A stretch of 64,000 nucleotides of DNA from Niveispirillum fermenti (GTDB lineage Bacteria > Pseudomonadota > Alphaproteobacteria > Azospirillales > Azospirillaceae), in NCBI RefSeq assembly GCF_048066175.1, contig NZ_JBLTXA010000016.1, positions 1-64,000 on the forward strand. The letters run 5' to 3'. Both the position numbers and the translations under genes were made by a program. A model generated the notes under the pieces. It made no database searches. It saw only the letters and a list, made by a program, of their open reading frames with translations, and had not been told where the DNA came from. This document shows positions 1-9,326 of the stretch, piece after piece. Within the stretch, counting starts at the first letter, position 1, and each line of letters starts with the position of its first letter.

Positions 1-119
1 GGAACGCCGGCCATGAGAGGCACGCAGGCGGTATCCGTCCGGCCATGTTCTGAAACAGGTTGCGGATGATCCAATAGGCAATCATGGTTTACTCAACCAG
101 TTGCATAAAGGATAACGAC

Positions 120-2135
120 ATGACGGCCTACCCCCACCTGCTTCAGCCGCTTGACCTTGGCTTCACCAGCCTGCGCAACCGCGTGCTGATGGGATCGATG
201 CATGTGGGGTTGGAAGAGGCGCCAAACGGCTTTGAGCGGATGGCCGCCTTTTATGCCGAGCGGGCACGCGGCGAGGTCGGGTTGATTGTCACCGGCGGCA
301 TCGCCCCCAGTGAACGCGGGCGCCCTGCCCCCTTTGGCGCGGTACTGGCGACGGAGGAGGAAGCCGAGCATCACCGGATCGTCACCGATGCCGTCCATAG
401 GGAGGGCGGTAAGATCGCCCTGCAGATCCTGCATTTCGGCCGCTATTCCTATCAGCAGGACCTCGTCGCCCCGTCAGCAATCAAGGCGCCCATCAACCCT
501 TTCGTCCCCCATGCCCTGACGGGGGAGGAGGTGGAGGAGACCATCGCCGATTTCGTGCGCTGCGCCGCCCTGGCCCAGATGGCCGGTTATGACGGGGTGG
601 AGGTCATGGGCTCCGAGGGCTATCTGATCAACGAGTTCATCGCAGCCCGTACCAATCATCGCGACGATGAATGGGGCGGGCCTTATGAGAACCGCATCCG
701 CCTGCCTGTCGAGATCGTTCGCCGCATCAGGGAAAAAGTCGGCCCTGACTTCATCATCATCTATCGCCTGTCCATGCTGGATCTGGTGGAGGGCGGATCG
801 ACGCTGGGAGAGGTGGTGCGGCTGGGACAGGCCATTGAGGCAGCCGGCGCCACCATTCTGAATACCGGCATCGGCTGGCATGAAGCGCGCATCCCAACGA
901 TTGCCACCTCTGTGCCCCGCGCGGCCTTTGCCTGGGTGACGAAGCAGCTGAAGGGCAAGGTGTCGATTCCGCTGATCGCCACCAACCGGATCAACACGCC
1001 CGAGGTGGCCGAGAGCCTGCTGGCGGAGGGTTATTGCGACATGGTCTCGATGGCCCGGCCCTTCCTGGCCGATGCGCATTTCGTGATCAAGGCGCGCGAG
1101 AACCGGGCCGATGAGATCAATACCTGCATCGCCTGCAACCAGGCCTGCCTGGACCACACGTTCAGTGGCAAGATCACCTCCTGCCTGGTCAATCCGCGGG
1201 CCTGCCACGAAACCAAGCTGGTCATCGCCCCCACGCCCACGCCCAAGAAGATCGCCGTTGTCGGGGCCGGTCCGGCCGGTCTGGCCTTTGCCGTGACCGC
1301 AGCGGAGCGCGGGCACAAGGTCACCCTGTTTGAAGCATCAGCGCAGATCGGCGGCCAGTTCAACATCGCCAAGAAAATTCCCGGCAAGGAGGAGTTCAAC
1401 GAAACCCTGCGCTATTTCCGCCGGCAACTGGACCTGAAGGGCGTCACCGTCCGCCTGAACACGCGGGCCGATGCCGACCTGCTGGCCGCAGGCGGGTTCG
1501 ATGAGGTGGTGCTGGCCACCGGCGTCGTGCCGCGCAAGCCGGCCATCGACGGCATCGACCACCCCAAGGTGCTGGGCTATCTGGACGTTCTGCGCGACGA
1601 GGTGCCCGTGGGCCGGAAGGTGGCTGTCATCGGTGCCGGCGGCATCGGATTCGATGTCAGCACCTATCTGGTGGAACGGCACGAGGCGCCGTCGACCGAC
1701 CGTTTCTTCAAGCAATGGGGCGTCGATCCCGATTATCGCCGGGCCGGCGGCTGCGCCAAGCCGGAAGTGGTGCATAATGGAAGACAGGTCTTCCTGCTGC
1801 AGCGCACGGAAGGCAAGCTGGGTGAGAATCTGGGTAAGACGACCGGCTGGATCCATCGCACCGTGTTGAAGATGCATGGTGTCGCCACCATCGGCGGCGT
1901 CACCTATCGCCGCATCGACGATGAGGGCCTGCATGTCACCATCGGCGGCCAGGACAAGGTCCTGGAGGTGGACAATGTCGTCATCTGCGCCGGCCAGGAG
2001 CCGCTGCGCGCCCTGCAGGCCGATCTGGAGGCGCGCGGCGTCCGTGTCCACCTGATCGGCGGGGCCGATGTCGCAGCTGAACTGGACGCCAAGCGCGCCA
2101 TCAACCAGGGCACGCGCCTGGCGGCCACCCTCTGA
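120..2135 (+). CDS. fadH: NADPH-dependent 2,4-dienoyl-CoA reductase
   Basis: The 671-residue product reduces 2,4-dienoyl-CoA intermediates during beta-oxidation of unsaturated fatty acids in the cytoplasm. An old-yellow-enzyme FMN barrel fills about residues 1-330. It is followed by the 4Fe-4S cysteine cluster (CIACNQAC near 335, then CLVNPRAC near 360), an FAD motif GAGPAGLAFA near 382 and an NADPH motif GAGGIGFD near 505. This order and length match E. coli FadH almost exactly. An in-frame ATG exists at 84, but the start at 120 has AAAGGA seven bases upstream and gives the family N-terminus. The next gene follows after 25 bp. Other members of the family act on amines or enoates, but overall similarity favours FadH. 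Confidence 0.93.
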   Translation: MTAYPHLLQPLDLGFTSLRNRVLMGSMHVGLEEAPNGFERMAAFYAERARGEVGLIVTGGIAPSERGRPAPFGAVLATEEEAEHHRIVTDAVHREGGKIALQILHFGRYSYQQDLVAPSAIKAPINPFVPHALTGEEVEETIADFVRCAALAQMAGYDGVEVMGSEGYLINEFIAARTNHRDDEWGGPYENRIRLPVEIVRRIREKVGPDFIIIYRLSMLDLVEGGSTLGEVVRLGQAIEAAGATILNTGIGWHEARIPTIATSVPRAAFAWVTKQLKGKVSIPLIATNRINTPEVAESLLAEGYCDMVSMARPFLADAHFVIKARENRADEINTCIACNQACLDHTFSGKITSCLVNPRACHETKLVIAPTPTPKKIAVVGAGPAGLAFAVTAAERGHKVTLFEASAQIGGQFNIAKKIPGKEEFNETLRYFRRQLDLKGVTVRLNTRADADLLAAGGFDEVVLATGVVPRKPAIDGIDHPKVLGYLDVLRDEVPVGRKVAVIGAGGIGFDVSTYLVERHEAPSTDRFFKQWGVDPDYRRAGGCAKPEVVHNGRQVFLLQRTEGKLGENLGKTTGWIHRTVLKMHGVATIGGVTYRRIDDEGLHVTIGGQDKVLEVDNVVICAGQEPLRALQADLEARGVRVHLIGGADVAAELDAKRAINQGTRLAATL

Positions 2136-2160
2136 ATTCTGTATGAGAAGGATCAAGACC

Positions 2161-2598
2161 ATGACCACCCATACCGGCCTGCATCCGGCCGCCGCCGCCT
2201 CCCTGGCCATCTGGCACGACATCGTCGCCAAACAGTCCATCGACGCCCTGCGTAGCATCACCCATGAACAGGCCGTGTTCCGGTCGCCCGTGGCCCATAC
2301 GCCCTATCAGGGGGCGGATGCCCTGCTGATGGCGATCGGCAACGTCATGCAGGTATTCGGTGACTTCACCTATCACCGCACGGCCGTGACGGCGGATGGG
2401 CTGAATGTCGTGCTGGAATTCAGCGCGACGGTGGAGGGCCGCCAAGTGAAGGGAATCGACTTCATCCGCTTCGACGAGCAGGGACTGATCCGGGAGTTCG
2501 AGGTGATGATCCGGCCCTTGAGCGGATTGCAGGCCCTGGCGGCGGAGATGGGCCGGCGCGTCGGCCAGGACATCGCGGCCTTCAAGGCCAAGACCTGA
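2161..2598 (+). CDS. NTF2-like / SnoaL-type small protein
   Basis: A 145-residue protein with the look of the NTF2/SnoaL cone-shaped fold: an N-terminal helix containing WHDIVAKQ, then alternating strands with VFRSPVAHTPYQG and VVLEFSATVEG, ending in an amphipathic helix. Members are small enzymes or ligand binders with widely varying substrates, so no reaction can be assigned. The start at 2161 has AAGGA a few bases upstream; the frame is open further upstream but overlaps fadH. It lies 25 bp after fadH on the same strand, so co-transcription is likely. The C-terminus ends DIAAFKAKT, with no signal peptide. Confidence 0.75.
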   Translation: MTTHTGLHPAAAASLAIWHDIVAKQSIDALRSITHEQAVFRSPVAHTPYQGADALLMAIGNVMQVFGDFTYHRTAVTADGLNVVLEFSATVEGRQVKGIDFIRFDEQGLIREFEVMIRPLSGLQALAAEMGRRVGQDIAAFKAKT

Positions 2599-2610
2599 TT
2601 GGACATTGCC

Positions 2611-2639
2611 GGGAGGGGGCTCCTATGAAGGCCCCTCCC
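2611..2639 (+). other. GC-rich hairpin before padR-like gene
   Basis: GGGAGGGG at 2611-2618 pairs with CCCCTCCC at 2632-2639, with a short extension inside. It sits between the NTF2-like stop (2598) and the chosen regulator start (2664). There is no T-run, so it is not a classical intrinsic terminator. An alternative in-frame ATG at 2625 lies in the loop, with its Shine-Dalgarno-like purines inside the stem. Confidence 0.45.
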
Positions 2640-2663
2640 GCCCCCAAGCACCGGAATTTCCGC

Positions 2664-3188
2664 ATGTCCCTGCCCCATGCCCTGCTGACTGCCCTGATTG
2701 AACGTCCCGGCGCCGGATCGGAACTGGCCGGGCGCTTCGACCGGTCCATCGGTTATTTCTGGCAGGCCACGCATCAGCAGATTTACCGCGAACTGGCCCG
2801 GCTGGAGGCAGCGGGCTGGATTGAGGGCCGGGCCGTGGACGGCGCACGGGGACGCAAGCGCACCTATCGGGTCTTGCCGGCGGGCCGCGCGGAACTGGCC
2901 CGCTGGACGGCTGAAAGCCAGGAACCCCTGCCCATCCGGGACGAGATGATGGTCCGGTTGCGGGCGGAAGCCGTGGTCGGCCCGACGGCCCTGCCGGACA
3001 ATCTGGCCGCCTTGACGCGGCATCACCGCGAGCGGCTGAAAACCTATGAGGACATCGAGAAGCGGGACTTCACCCCGCCCCCGACCGACCGCGCTCAGCA
3101 ACTGCGCCATCTGGTCCTGAAAGCCGGCATCGAATATGAGCGGCAACGGGCCGCATTCTGCGAACAGGCGATGGCGCTGCTGTCATGA
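2664..3188 (+). CDS. PadR-family transcriptional regulator
   Basis: A 174-residue DNA-binding protein. The N-terminal winged helix begins MSLPHALLTAL and contains FDRSIGYFWQATHQQIYREL, with the wing around GRKRTYRVLPAG, which is the PadR pattern. The C-terminal half (about residues 95-174) matches the helical dimerisation region of the Vir_act_alpha_C type, with a long helix near residues 115-170. I chose 2664 because family members normally start at this motif and GGAA precedes it; ATG at 2625 would add 13 unconserved residues. As the third gene in line after fadH it may control that unit, often in response to phenolic or lipophilic ligands, but its target is not visible. Confidence 0.8.
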   Translation: MSLPHALLTALIERPGAGSELAGRFDRSIGYFWQATHQQIYRELARLEAAGWIEGRAVDGARGRKRTYRVLPAGRAELARWTAESQEPLPIRDEMMVRLRAEAVVGPTALPDNLAALTRHHRERLKTYEDIEKRDFTPPPTDRAQQLRHLVLKAGIEYERQRAAFCEQAMALLS

Positions 3189-3322
3189 AGGCTGCCTTAT
3201 CGTCCGCCCATCGCCGGCAGCGGACAGTGCGCGGCCGACAGGGCGGCGACTAGGTCGGGGACGGCCAGGCCAGGCTCTTCCATCACCCGATCTATGTGCA
3301 ATTGCCGATTGGTGGCCAGCCA

Positions 3323-3790
3323 TCATGCCTCCCCGGCGCGATAGCGGATCAGGCGGGTGGCCAACGCCGCCGATCCCTGGCCCTGCAGGGTGTCCGCCGT
3401 CAGCCGGGAAAGCGGAATGACGAACTGGCCATCGCGGTCACGGACAACGCTGGCCACCAGTCCGGACAAGCCATAGTCCGTCCCCGGCCCCCGGCGCGCC
3501 AGAATCAGAAAATGGCGAATGGCCGGACTGAAGCCGACATGCTGCACGGCGTGCACCTGCAGCCACCGCTCCGTAGCGTCCGGTGTGAAATGCTGCTCCA
3601 CCTGGAAGCGCATCCGAAACACAGCATCCGGCAAGATCTCTTCCGCGTCCGGTGTCTGCGGAAGGGCCACCTGTTCGGTCAACCGGCCCACGGCCGCCAC
3701 ATCGAAACAGTCCGCCTGAAAGCGCCCGGCAGCCTGGACATCGAAAGACAGGGACAGGAGTGCCAGCAGGCAGAGAAACAGGCGTGTCAT
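3323..3790 (-). CDS. Secreted hypothetical protein
   Basis: A 155-residue protein with a clear Sec signal peptide: MTRLFLCLLALLSLSF followed by VQA and probable cleavage near residue 20. The mature part is soluble, with no recognised domain and two short hydrophobic strands around HFLILARR and QFVIPLSRL. It lies downstream of the fumarase gene on the same strand, but a strong hairpin separates the two, so it probably has its own promoter. Its stop is 134 bp from the end of the convergent regulator gene. I do not recognise the family. Confidence 0.65.
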   Translation of the reverse strand: MTRLFLCLLALLSLSFDVQAAGRFQADCFDVAAVGRLTEQVALPQTPDAEEILPDAVFRMRFQVEQHFTPDATERWLQVHAVQHVGFSPAIRHFLILARRGPGTDYGLSGLVASVVRDRDGQFVIPLSRLTADTLQGQGSAALATRLIRYRAGEA

Positions 3791-3819
3791 GCCCGCCATA
3801 GTAGCGCAAATCGGCCAAA

Positions 3820-3853
3820 GAAAGGGCGCCCGGTGGATGCCGAGCGCCCTTTT
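3820..3853 (-). terminator. Intrinsic terminator after fumarase
   Basis: GAAAGGGCGC at 3820-3829 pairs with GCGCCCTTTT at 3844-3853. Read on the minus strand, the stem is followed by a T-rich tail. It lies 47 bp past the fumarase stop and before the start of the secreted hypothetical gene. Confidence 0.75.
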
Positions 3854-3899
3854 CATCGCCATCATCCCCCCGCCGGGAATGGCCCGGCGGCGGATATCG

Positions 3900-5522
3900 T
3901 CACTTCGTCGCCTCGAAGAAATCGTTGCCCTTGTCATCGGTGATGATGAAGGCGGGGAAATCCTCCACCTCGATGCGCCAGATGGCTTCCATGCCCAATT
4001 CGGGATAGGCGATGCATTCCACCTTTTTGATGCAGTCCTGGGCCAGACGGGCGGCGGCACCGCCGATGGAGCCCAGATAGAAGCCGCCATGCTTCTGGCA
4101 GGCATTCTTGACCGCCGGCGAGCGGTTGCCCTTGGCCAGCATGACGAAGGAGCCGCCCGCCGCCTGGAACTGATCCACAAAGCTGTCCATGCGGCCCGCC
4201 GTTGTCGGGCCGAAGGAGCCCGAAGCGTATCCTTCCGGCGTCTTGGCGGGGCCGGCATAATAGATCGGATGGTTCTTGAAATAATCCGGCAGCGGCTGCC
4301 CGTCATCCAGCAGGGCCCGCAGCTTGGCATGCGCGCTATCGCGCGCCACGATCAGCGGACCGGTCAGGGACACGCGGGTTCGGATCGGATACTGGCTCAG
4401 CACCTTGCGGATCTGGTCCATGGGCTGGGTCAGGTCGATCTTGACCACCTCACCCGACAGCGCCGCGTCGTCCACTTCCGGCAGGAAGCGGGCGGGATCG
4501 GTCTCCAACTGTTCCAGATAGATGCCGTCTTTCGTGATCTTGGCCAGCGCCTGGCGGTCGGCCGAGCAGGAAACGCCGATGCCAATGGGCAAGGAGGCGC
4601 CATGGCGCGGCAGGCGGATGACGCGGACATCATGGCAGAAATACTTCCCACCAAACTGCGCCCCGATGCCCAATCCCTGCGCGGCCTTGAACAGCGCCTT
4701 TTCCATATCCAGGTCACGGTAGGCATGACCGCTTTCCGACCCTTCCGTCGGCAGGCTGTCATAATAGCGCGCCGAGGCGAGCTTCACCGTCTTCAGGTTC
4801 TGTTCGGCCGACAGGCCGCCGATCACCACGGCCAGATGATAGGGCGGGCAGGCGGACGTCCCCAGCGAGGCCATCTTCTCCTCAATGAAGGGGATCAGAC
4901 GGTCAGGCGCCAGCACGGACGGCGTGGCCTGGAACAGGAAGGTCTTGTTGGCCGACCCGCCGCCCTTGGCCATGAACAGGAACTTGTATGCATCCTCGCC
5001 CTCCGCAAAGATCTCGACCTGGCCCGGCAGGTTGGTACGGGTGTTCTTCTCTTCATACATCGACAGGGGTGCGACCTGGCTGTAGCGCAGGTTGCGCCTG
5101 GCGTAGGCATCGGCCACCCCTTCGGACAGGGCCGCCTCGTCGGCGCCCTTGGTCCAGACCCGGCGGCCCTTCTTGCCCATAATGATGGCCGTGCCCGTAT
5201 CCTGGCACATGGGCAGCACGCCACCGGACGCGATGGAGGCATTCTTCAGCAGGTCCAGCGCCACGAACCGGTCGTTGGGCGATGCCTCCGGGTCCTCCAG
5301 GATGGCGCGGAGCTGACCCAGATGGCCGGGGCGCAGGAAATGGTTGATGTCGGAGAAGGCCGTTTCGGCCAGGAGGCGCAGGCCCTCGGGCTCCACCTTC
5401 AGCATCGTCTCGCCATCGAAGTCGACGGTGGAGACATGGTCGCTGGTCAGCTTGCGATAAGGGGTCGTGTCAGGACCCAGCGGGAACAGGCTGAAGGATT
5501 GGCGCGCGTTATCGTCGGGCAT
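3900..5522 (-). CDS. fumA: Class I (4Fe-4S) fumarate hydratase
   Basis: A 540-residue TCA-cycle enzyme interconverting fumarate and malate, of the oxygen-sensitive iron-sulfur class. The three cluster cysteines are visible at C106 (LPMCQDTGT), C225 (SACPPYH) and C319 (GVSCSADR), matching Cys105, Cys224 and Cys318 of E. coli FumA. The C-terminal beta domain carries GPTTAGRMDSF and the conserved segment around GSIGGAAA. An upstream in-frame start would add 27 proline- and glycine-rich residues. The ATG at 5522 has CGGAG about nine bases upstream and gives the family length. ridA lies 111 bp upstream with a hairpin between. Confidence 0.94.
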   Translation of the reverse strand: MPDDNARQSFSLFPLGPDTTPYRKLTSDHVSTVDFDGETMLKVEPEGLRLLAETAFSDINHFLRPGHLGQLRAILEDPEASPNDRFVALDLLKNASIASGGVLPMCQDTGTAIIMGKKGRRVWTKGADEAALSEGVADAYARRNLRYSQVAPLSMYEEKNTRTNLPGQVEIFAEGEDAYKFLFMAKGGGSANKTFLFQATPSVLAPDRLIPFIEEKMASLGTSACPPYHLAVVIGGLSAEQNLKTVKLASARYYDSLPTEGSESGHAYRDLDMEKALFKAAQGLGIGAQFGGKYFCHDVRVIRLPRHGASLPIGIGVSCSADRQALAKITKDGIYLEQLETDPARFLPEVDDAALSGEVVKIDLTQPMDQIRKVLSQYPIRTRVSLTGPLIVARDSAHAKLRALLDDGQPLPDYFKNHPIYYAGPAKTPEGYASGSFGPTTAGRMDSFVDQFQAAGGSFVMLAKGNRSPAVKNACQKHGGFYLGSIGGAAARLAQDCIKKVECIAYPELGMEAIWRIEVEDFPAFIITDDKGNDFFEATK

Positions 5523-5586
5523 TGGTCTGGCTCCGGGTCTTTCGGGGGCGGCGGGCCGGGGGCCGCCGTTCAAGCGGTTCAGATAG

Positions 5587-5625
5587 CGCGACGAACGGCC
5601 CACCGCCAGAGCGCCGTTCGTCGCG
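5587..5625 (-). terminator. Hairpin between ridA and fumarase
   Basis: CGCGACGAACGGC at 5587-5599 pairs perfectly with GCCGTTCGTCGCG at 5613-5625 across a 13-base loop. There is no clear T-run on either strand. It may act as a weak terminator or attenuator that lowers read-through from ridA into the fumarase gene. Confidence 0.5.
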
Positions 5626-5633
5626 TCTCGAAA

Positions 5634-5981
5634 TCAGACCGCCGCGATGCAGACGATTTCCACCAGATAGCCGGGGGCGGCCAGACGGGCTTCCACCGTA
5701 GCGCGGGCCGGCGGGTTTGCTTGGTCCACCCAGGCGTCCCAGACCTCGTTCATGGCGGCGAAATTGCCAATGGCAGAGAGATAGATGGTCGTGGACAGAA
5801 TCTTGGACTTGGCCGAGCCGGCTTCGGCCAGCAGGGCGTCGATCTGCGCCAGGACCTGGGCCGTCTGGCCCTTGATGTCGGCCGTCACATCGGTGGCCAC
5901 CTGGCCAGCCAGATAGACAGTGCCGGCATGGATGGCAGCTTCGCTCATACGGCGGCCGGGCTGCAGGCGGGTGATGCTCAC
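5634..5981 (-). CDS. ridA: RidA/YjgF-family enamine/imine deaminase
   Basis: A 115-residue protein of the trimeric RidA fold, which hydrolyses reactive 2-aminoacrylate and related imines released by PLP enzymes. Family marks are HAGTVYLAGQV near the N-terminus, the middle segment STTIYLSAIGNF, and PARATVEARLAAP, in which the arginine corresponds to the substrate-binding Arg of RidA. The length is typical of compact members, though the start lacks the usual SPAIGPYSQ segment. It therefore belongs to a RidA subfamily rather than being a clear archetype. It precedes the fumarase gene on the same strand. Confidence 0.85.
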   Translation of the reverse strand: MSITRLQPGRRMSEAAIHAGTVYLAGQVATDVTADIKGQTAQVLAQIDALLAEAGSAKSKILSTTIYLSAIGNFAAMNEVWDAWVDQANPPARATVEARLAAPGYLVEIVCIAAV

Positions 5982-6151
5982 CGGATGGTCCTTTCACAGG
6001 CTGGGGCCGCACCGGATGGCGGCCTGTCGGCTGCCGGAATAGGATGCCATCCCCCCGCCCGCAAGCCCCGGCAGAAGCCGAATGGCAAATGCCAGACATG
6101 CATTGCCGGCCGGTTATTACAAGAATACGGCGAATCCACGTAACAAGATTA

Positions 6152-6178
6152 CGCCCGGATGGCGGGGCCATCCGGGCG
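6152..6178 (-). terminator. Intrinsic terminator after RND pump
   Basis: CGCCCGGATGGC at 6152-6163 and GCCATCCGGGCG at 6167-6178 form a perfect 12-bp stem with a three-base loop. It lies 32 bp beyond the stop of the RND permease, and on the minus strand it is followed by TAATCTTGTT. Confidence 0.75.
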
Positions 6179-6210
6179 TCGTCGATCATGGGTACACAGG
6201 AATGACCCGG

Positions 6211-9200
6211 TTATTCGCCGTCCACCGGGTGGGGGCGCAGGGGCACCTCCTCCTTCGGTGTCAGGAACCGGCCCAGCTTGGGGCTCAGCCAGTGCTGGAA
6301 ATCATCCATCAGGGTGAACATGATCGGCACAAAGACCAGCGACAGCAGCGTGGAGGTCAAGAGACCGCCGATCACCGCCACCGCCATCGGCTGGCGGAAT
6401 TCCGTATCCGCGCCCCAGCCCAGGGCGATGGGCACCATGCCGGCCGCCATCGCGATGGTGGTCATGATGATGGGGCGGGCGCGCTTGGCACCGGCATCCA
6501 TCAGCGCGTCGTGCCGGTTCATCCCGTGGTCCTGCATCGCGGCCATGGCATAATCCACCAGCAGGATGGAGTTCTTGGTCACGATACCCATCAGCATCAG
6601 GATGCCGATCAGCGCCGGCAGGGACAGCGCCATGTCGCACATCAGCAACCCGGCCACTGCCCCGCCCAGCGACAGGGGCAACGCCGTCATGATGGTGATC
6701 GGCTGGAAGAAATTGTGGAACAGCAGCACCAGCACCGCGATGATCAGCAGGAAGGCGGTGCCCAGCGCCACGGCGAAACCCATGAACAGGATGGCCATCT
6801 GTTCCGAACCGCCATAGGCCGGCTTGGTGACACCGGACGGCAGGTGGCTCATGGATGGGAGGGCGTTGATGGCCTTCATGGCATCGCCCAGTTCCACCCC
6901 GTTCAGGTCGGCCTGCACCGAGATGCGGCGGGCGCGGTCGAAACGGTCGATCTGGACGGCACCGGCGCCCATCTCAAGCTGGGCCACGGCCGACAGGGGG
7001 ACGGTTTCACCCGTGTTCGTCCGCACCCGCAGGTTGGCAATGGTATCCAGGTCACCGCGGGCCGCCTGGTCGAGCTGGACGCGGATCGGCACCAGCCGGT
7101 CGCCCAGATTGAACTTGGCGGAGTTGGTGTCGATTTCACCCAGCGTGGCCACCTTGGCCACCTGACCGATGGAGAAGACCGACACGCCCTGCTCGGCCGC
7201 CCGGTCGAACATCGGCTTGATCTGGATTTCCGGACGCTGCATCGGCGCCGTGGACGTGACGTTCTTCAGGATGGGGAGCGAGCGCATCTCCGCCAGAACC
7301 TGATTGGCGTGGGCATCCAGCAGCGGACCATTCTCACTGGTCAGCATGATGGAAACATCGCGGTTGGAGAAGCCGCCCGTGGAGTTGAAGCTGAAACGCG
7401 CGCCCGGCAGCTTCTGCAACTCGGCCAGGACCCTGTTCTCGAACTCCTTCTGGTGGACACGGTCCGACCGCGGCTTCAGCAGGACGATGATGGAGGCCTT
7501 GCGCACCTGGCCGCCACGTCCGTTGCGGGCCCAGGTCGTCTCCACCTCGGGCTGGGCGGCCAGGATGGCGGCGGCCCGCTGTGATGTGGCGTCCATCTGT
7601 TCCAGGTTGACGCCCGGCGCCATCTCGATCTGAAGGTTGGAAAACCCGATATCCTGGGCCGGGATGAAGCCGGACGGCAGCATGGCCGTCAGACCCAGCG
7701 ACATCAGGAAGAAGGCGATGCCGGCGAACAGCGTCGTCTTGCGATGGCCCAGGCACCAATGCAGGACACCCAGGTACCGCTGCACCCAGCGCCCGCCCTC
7801 ATGTTCCTCCTTCTGCGACGGGGTCAGCAGATAGGCAGCCATCAGCGGGGTTAGCAGGCGGGCCACCAGCAGGGAGAACAGCACGGCGACGGCCACGGTG
7901 ATGCCGAAGGACTTGAAGAACTGCCCCGCAATGCCCGGCATGAACGACACGGGCAGGAACACGACGACGATGGTCATGGTGGTGGCCACCACGGCCAGGC
8001 CGATCTCGTCCGCCGCCTCCAGCGCGGCCGCATAGGGCCGCTTACCCTGCCGGATATGGCGGACGATATTCTCGATTTCCACGATCGCGTCATCGACCAG
8101 GATGCCGACGACCAGGGCCAGGCCCAGCATGGTGATGCCGTTCAGCGTGAAGCCCAGGAAATCCATGACCAGAAAGGTCGGGATCGTGGACAGCGGCATG
8201 GCCAGCGCAGAGATCAGCGTGGCACGCATGTCGCGCAGGAACCACCAGACGACACCCACCGCCAGCATGGCGCCGATGACCAGCGCCTCGATGGAGGCCA
8301 GATAACTGTCGATCGTGAATTTGACGTTGGAGATGATCAGCTTGACGGTAAGGTCGGGATAGTCCTTCTCAAGCTGGGCAATCGCCTCCTTCACGCCGTT
8401 ATAGACGGTGACCTCGCTGGAATTGGGGGCGCGGCTGATAGCGAAGCCGACCGCCGGCACACCGTCCAGGCGCGAGACATTGCGCAGCTCCGACGTGCCA
8501 TCCACGACATCGGCGATATCGGACAGGCGTACCTTGCGGCCGCCCGGAATGGCGATTTCGATATTGCGCAGTTCCTCCACGCTCTGGGCCCGGCCCAGGG
8601 TGCGGATGGATTGTTCGGCAGCACCCAGTTCGCCCCGGCCGCCCGGCATGTCGACATTCAGCGCCTGGAGCTGCTGGTTCACCTCGCCGGCCGTGACACC
8701 CAGCGCCATCATGCGCACGGGGTCCAGGTTGACGCGGATCTCACGGCTGAGACCGCCCATCCGCTCCACCTCGCCCACGCCGCTGACGCGCTTCAGGCTG
8801 CGGGCGATGTCACTGTCGATCAGCCAGGAAAGCTGTTCGACCGTGCGGTGCTTGGACGTGACCATATAATAAAGGATGGCGTCGCCCGTGGCTTCCAGGC
8901 GCTGCACCTGCGGTTCGTAGATATCCTGCGGCAAGTCCGACCGGATGCGGCTGATCGCGTCGCGCACATCGGACACGGCGCGGTCGGTGTTGTAGCCGAT
9001 CTTGAATTCGATGGTCGTATTGGAATAGCCGTCGGTGACGGTGGAGGTCACATGGTCGATGCCGGTGATGTTCGATACCGCATCCTCGACCTTCTTCGTC
9101 ACCTCCTGTTCCAGTTCCGACGGGGCGGCGCCCGGCCGGCTGACCCCGACATTGACGATGGGGAAGTCGATGTCGGGATTGTTGGTGATGTCCAGCGTCA

Positions 9201-9297
9201 TGAACGACACCAGACCGGCCAGCGTCAGGATGATGAACAGGACGATCGGTGGAACGGGATGGCGGATGGCGACCGCCGATATATTGCCACGGCGCAT
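6211..9297 (-). CDS. RND efflux permease (HAE/AcrB type)
   Basis: A 1028-residue inner-membrane proton/drug antiporter of the AcrB superfamily. The first transmembrane helix follows MRRGNISAVAIRHPVPP. Two large periplasmic loops and two sets of membrane helices are visible. The proton-relay aspartates lie in GILVDDAIVEIEN at about residues 398-410, with the partner lysine in GIVTKNSILLVD in the second half. The AcrB-like length and these charges indicate a functional hydrophobe/amphiphile exporter. It starts 29 bp after the adaptor gene, so both form one transcript. No outer-membrane factor is present, so a TolC-type protein must be encoded elsewhere. The substrate cannot be read from sequence. 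Confidence 0.93.
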   Translation of the reverse strand: MRRGNISAVAIRHPVPPIVLFIILTLAGLVSFMTLDITNNPDIDFPIVNVGVSRPGAAPSELEQEVTKKVEDAVSNITGIDHVTSTVTDGYSNTTIEFKIGYNTDRAVSDVRDAISRIRSDLPQDIYEPQVQRLEATGDAILYYMVTSKHRTVEQLSWLIDSDIARSLKRVSGVGEVERMGGLSREIRVNLDPVRMMALGVTAGEVNQQLQALNVDMPGGRGELGAAEQSIRTLGRAQSVEELRNIEIAIPGGRKVRLSDIADVVDGTSELRNVSRLDGVPAVGFAISRAPNSSEVTVYNGVKEAIAQLEKDYPDLTVKLIISNVKFTIDSYLASIEALVIGAMLAVGVVWWFLRDMRATLISALAMPLSTIPTFLVMDFLGFTLNGITMLGLALVVGILVDDAIVEIENIVRHIRQGKRPYAAALEAADEIGLAVVATTMTIVVVFLPVSFMPGIAGQFFKSFGITVAVAVLFSLLVARLLTPLMAAYLLTPSQKEEHEGGRWVQRYLGVLHWCLGHRKTTLFAGIAFFLMSLGLTAMLPSGFIPAQDIGFSNLQIEMAPGVNLEQMDATSQRAAAILAAQPEVETTWARNGRGGQVRKASIIVLLKPRSDRVHQKEFENRVLAELQKLPGARFSFNSTGGFSNRDVSIMLTSENGPLLDAHANQVLAEMRSLPILKNVTSTAPMQRPEIQIKPMFDRAAEQGVSVFSIGQVAKVATLGEIDTNSAKFNLGDRLVPIRVQLDQAARGDLDTIANLRVRTNTGETVPLSAVAQLEMGAGAVQIDRFDRARRISVQADLNGVELGDAMKAINALPSMSHLPSGVTKPAYGGSEQMAILFMGFAVALGTAFLLIIAVLVLLFHNFFQPITIMTALPLSLGGAVAGLLMCDMALSLPALIGILMLMGIVTKNSILLVDYAMAAMQDHGMNRHDALMDAGAKRARPIIMTTIAMAAGMVPIALGWGADTEFRQPMAVAVIGGLLTSTLLSLVFVPIMFTLMDDFQHWLSPKLGRFLTPKEEVPLRPHPVDGE

Positions 9298-9326
9298 GGG
9301 TCCGGTGCCTTTCTCTGGAGCGGCGG

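Noticed and set aside
1..85. Possible start of a minus-strand gene running off the window edge
   Set aside because: Only 28 codons are visible, with no recognisable motif.
3789..6143. 784-codon plus-strand open frame
   Set aside because: Antisense to the fumarase and ridA genes, which have clear motifs; composition is not protein-like.
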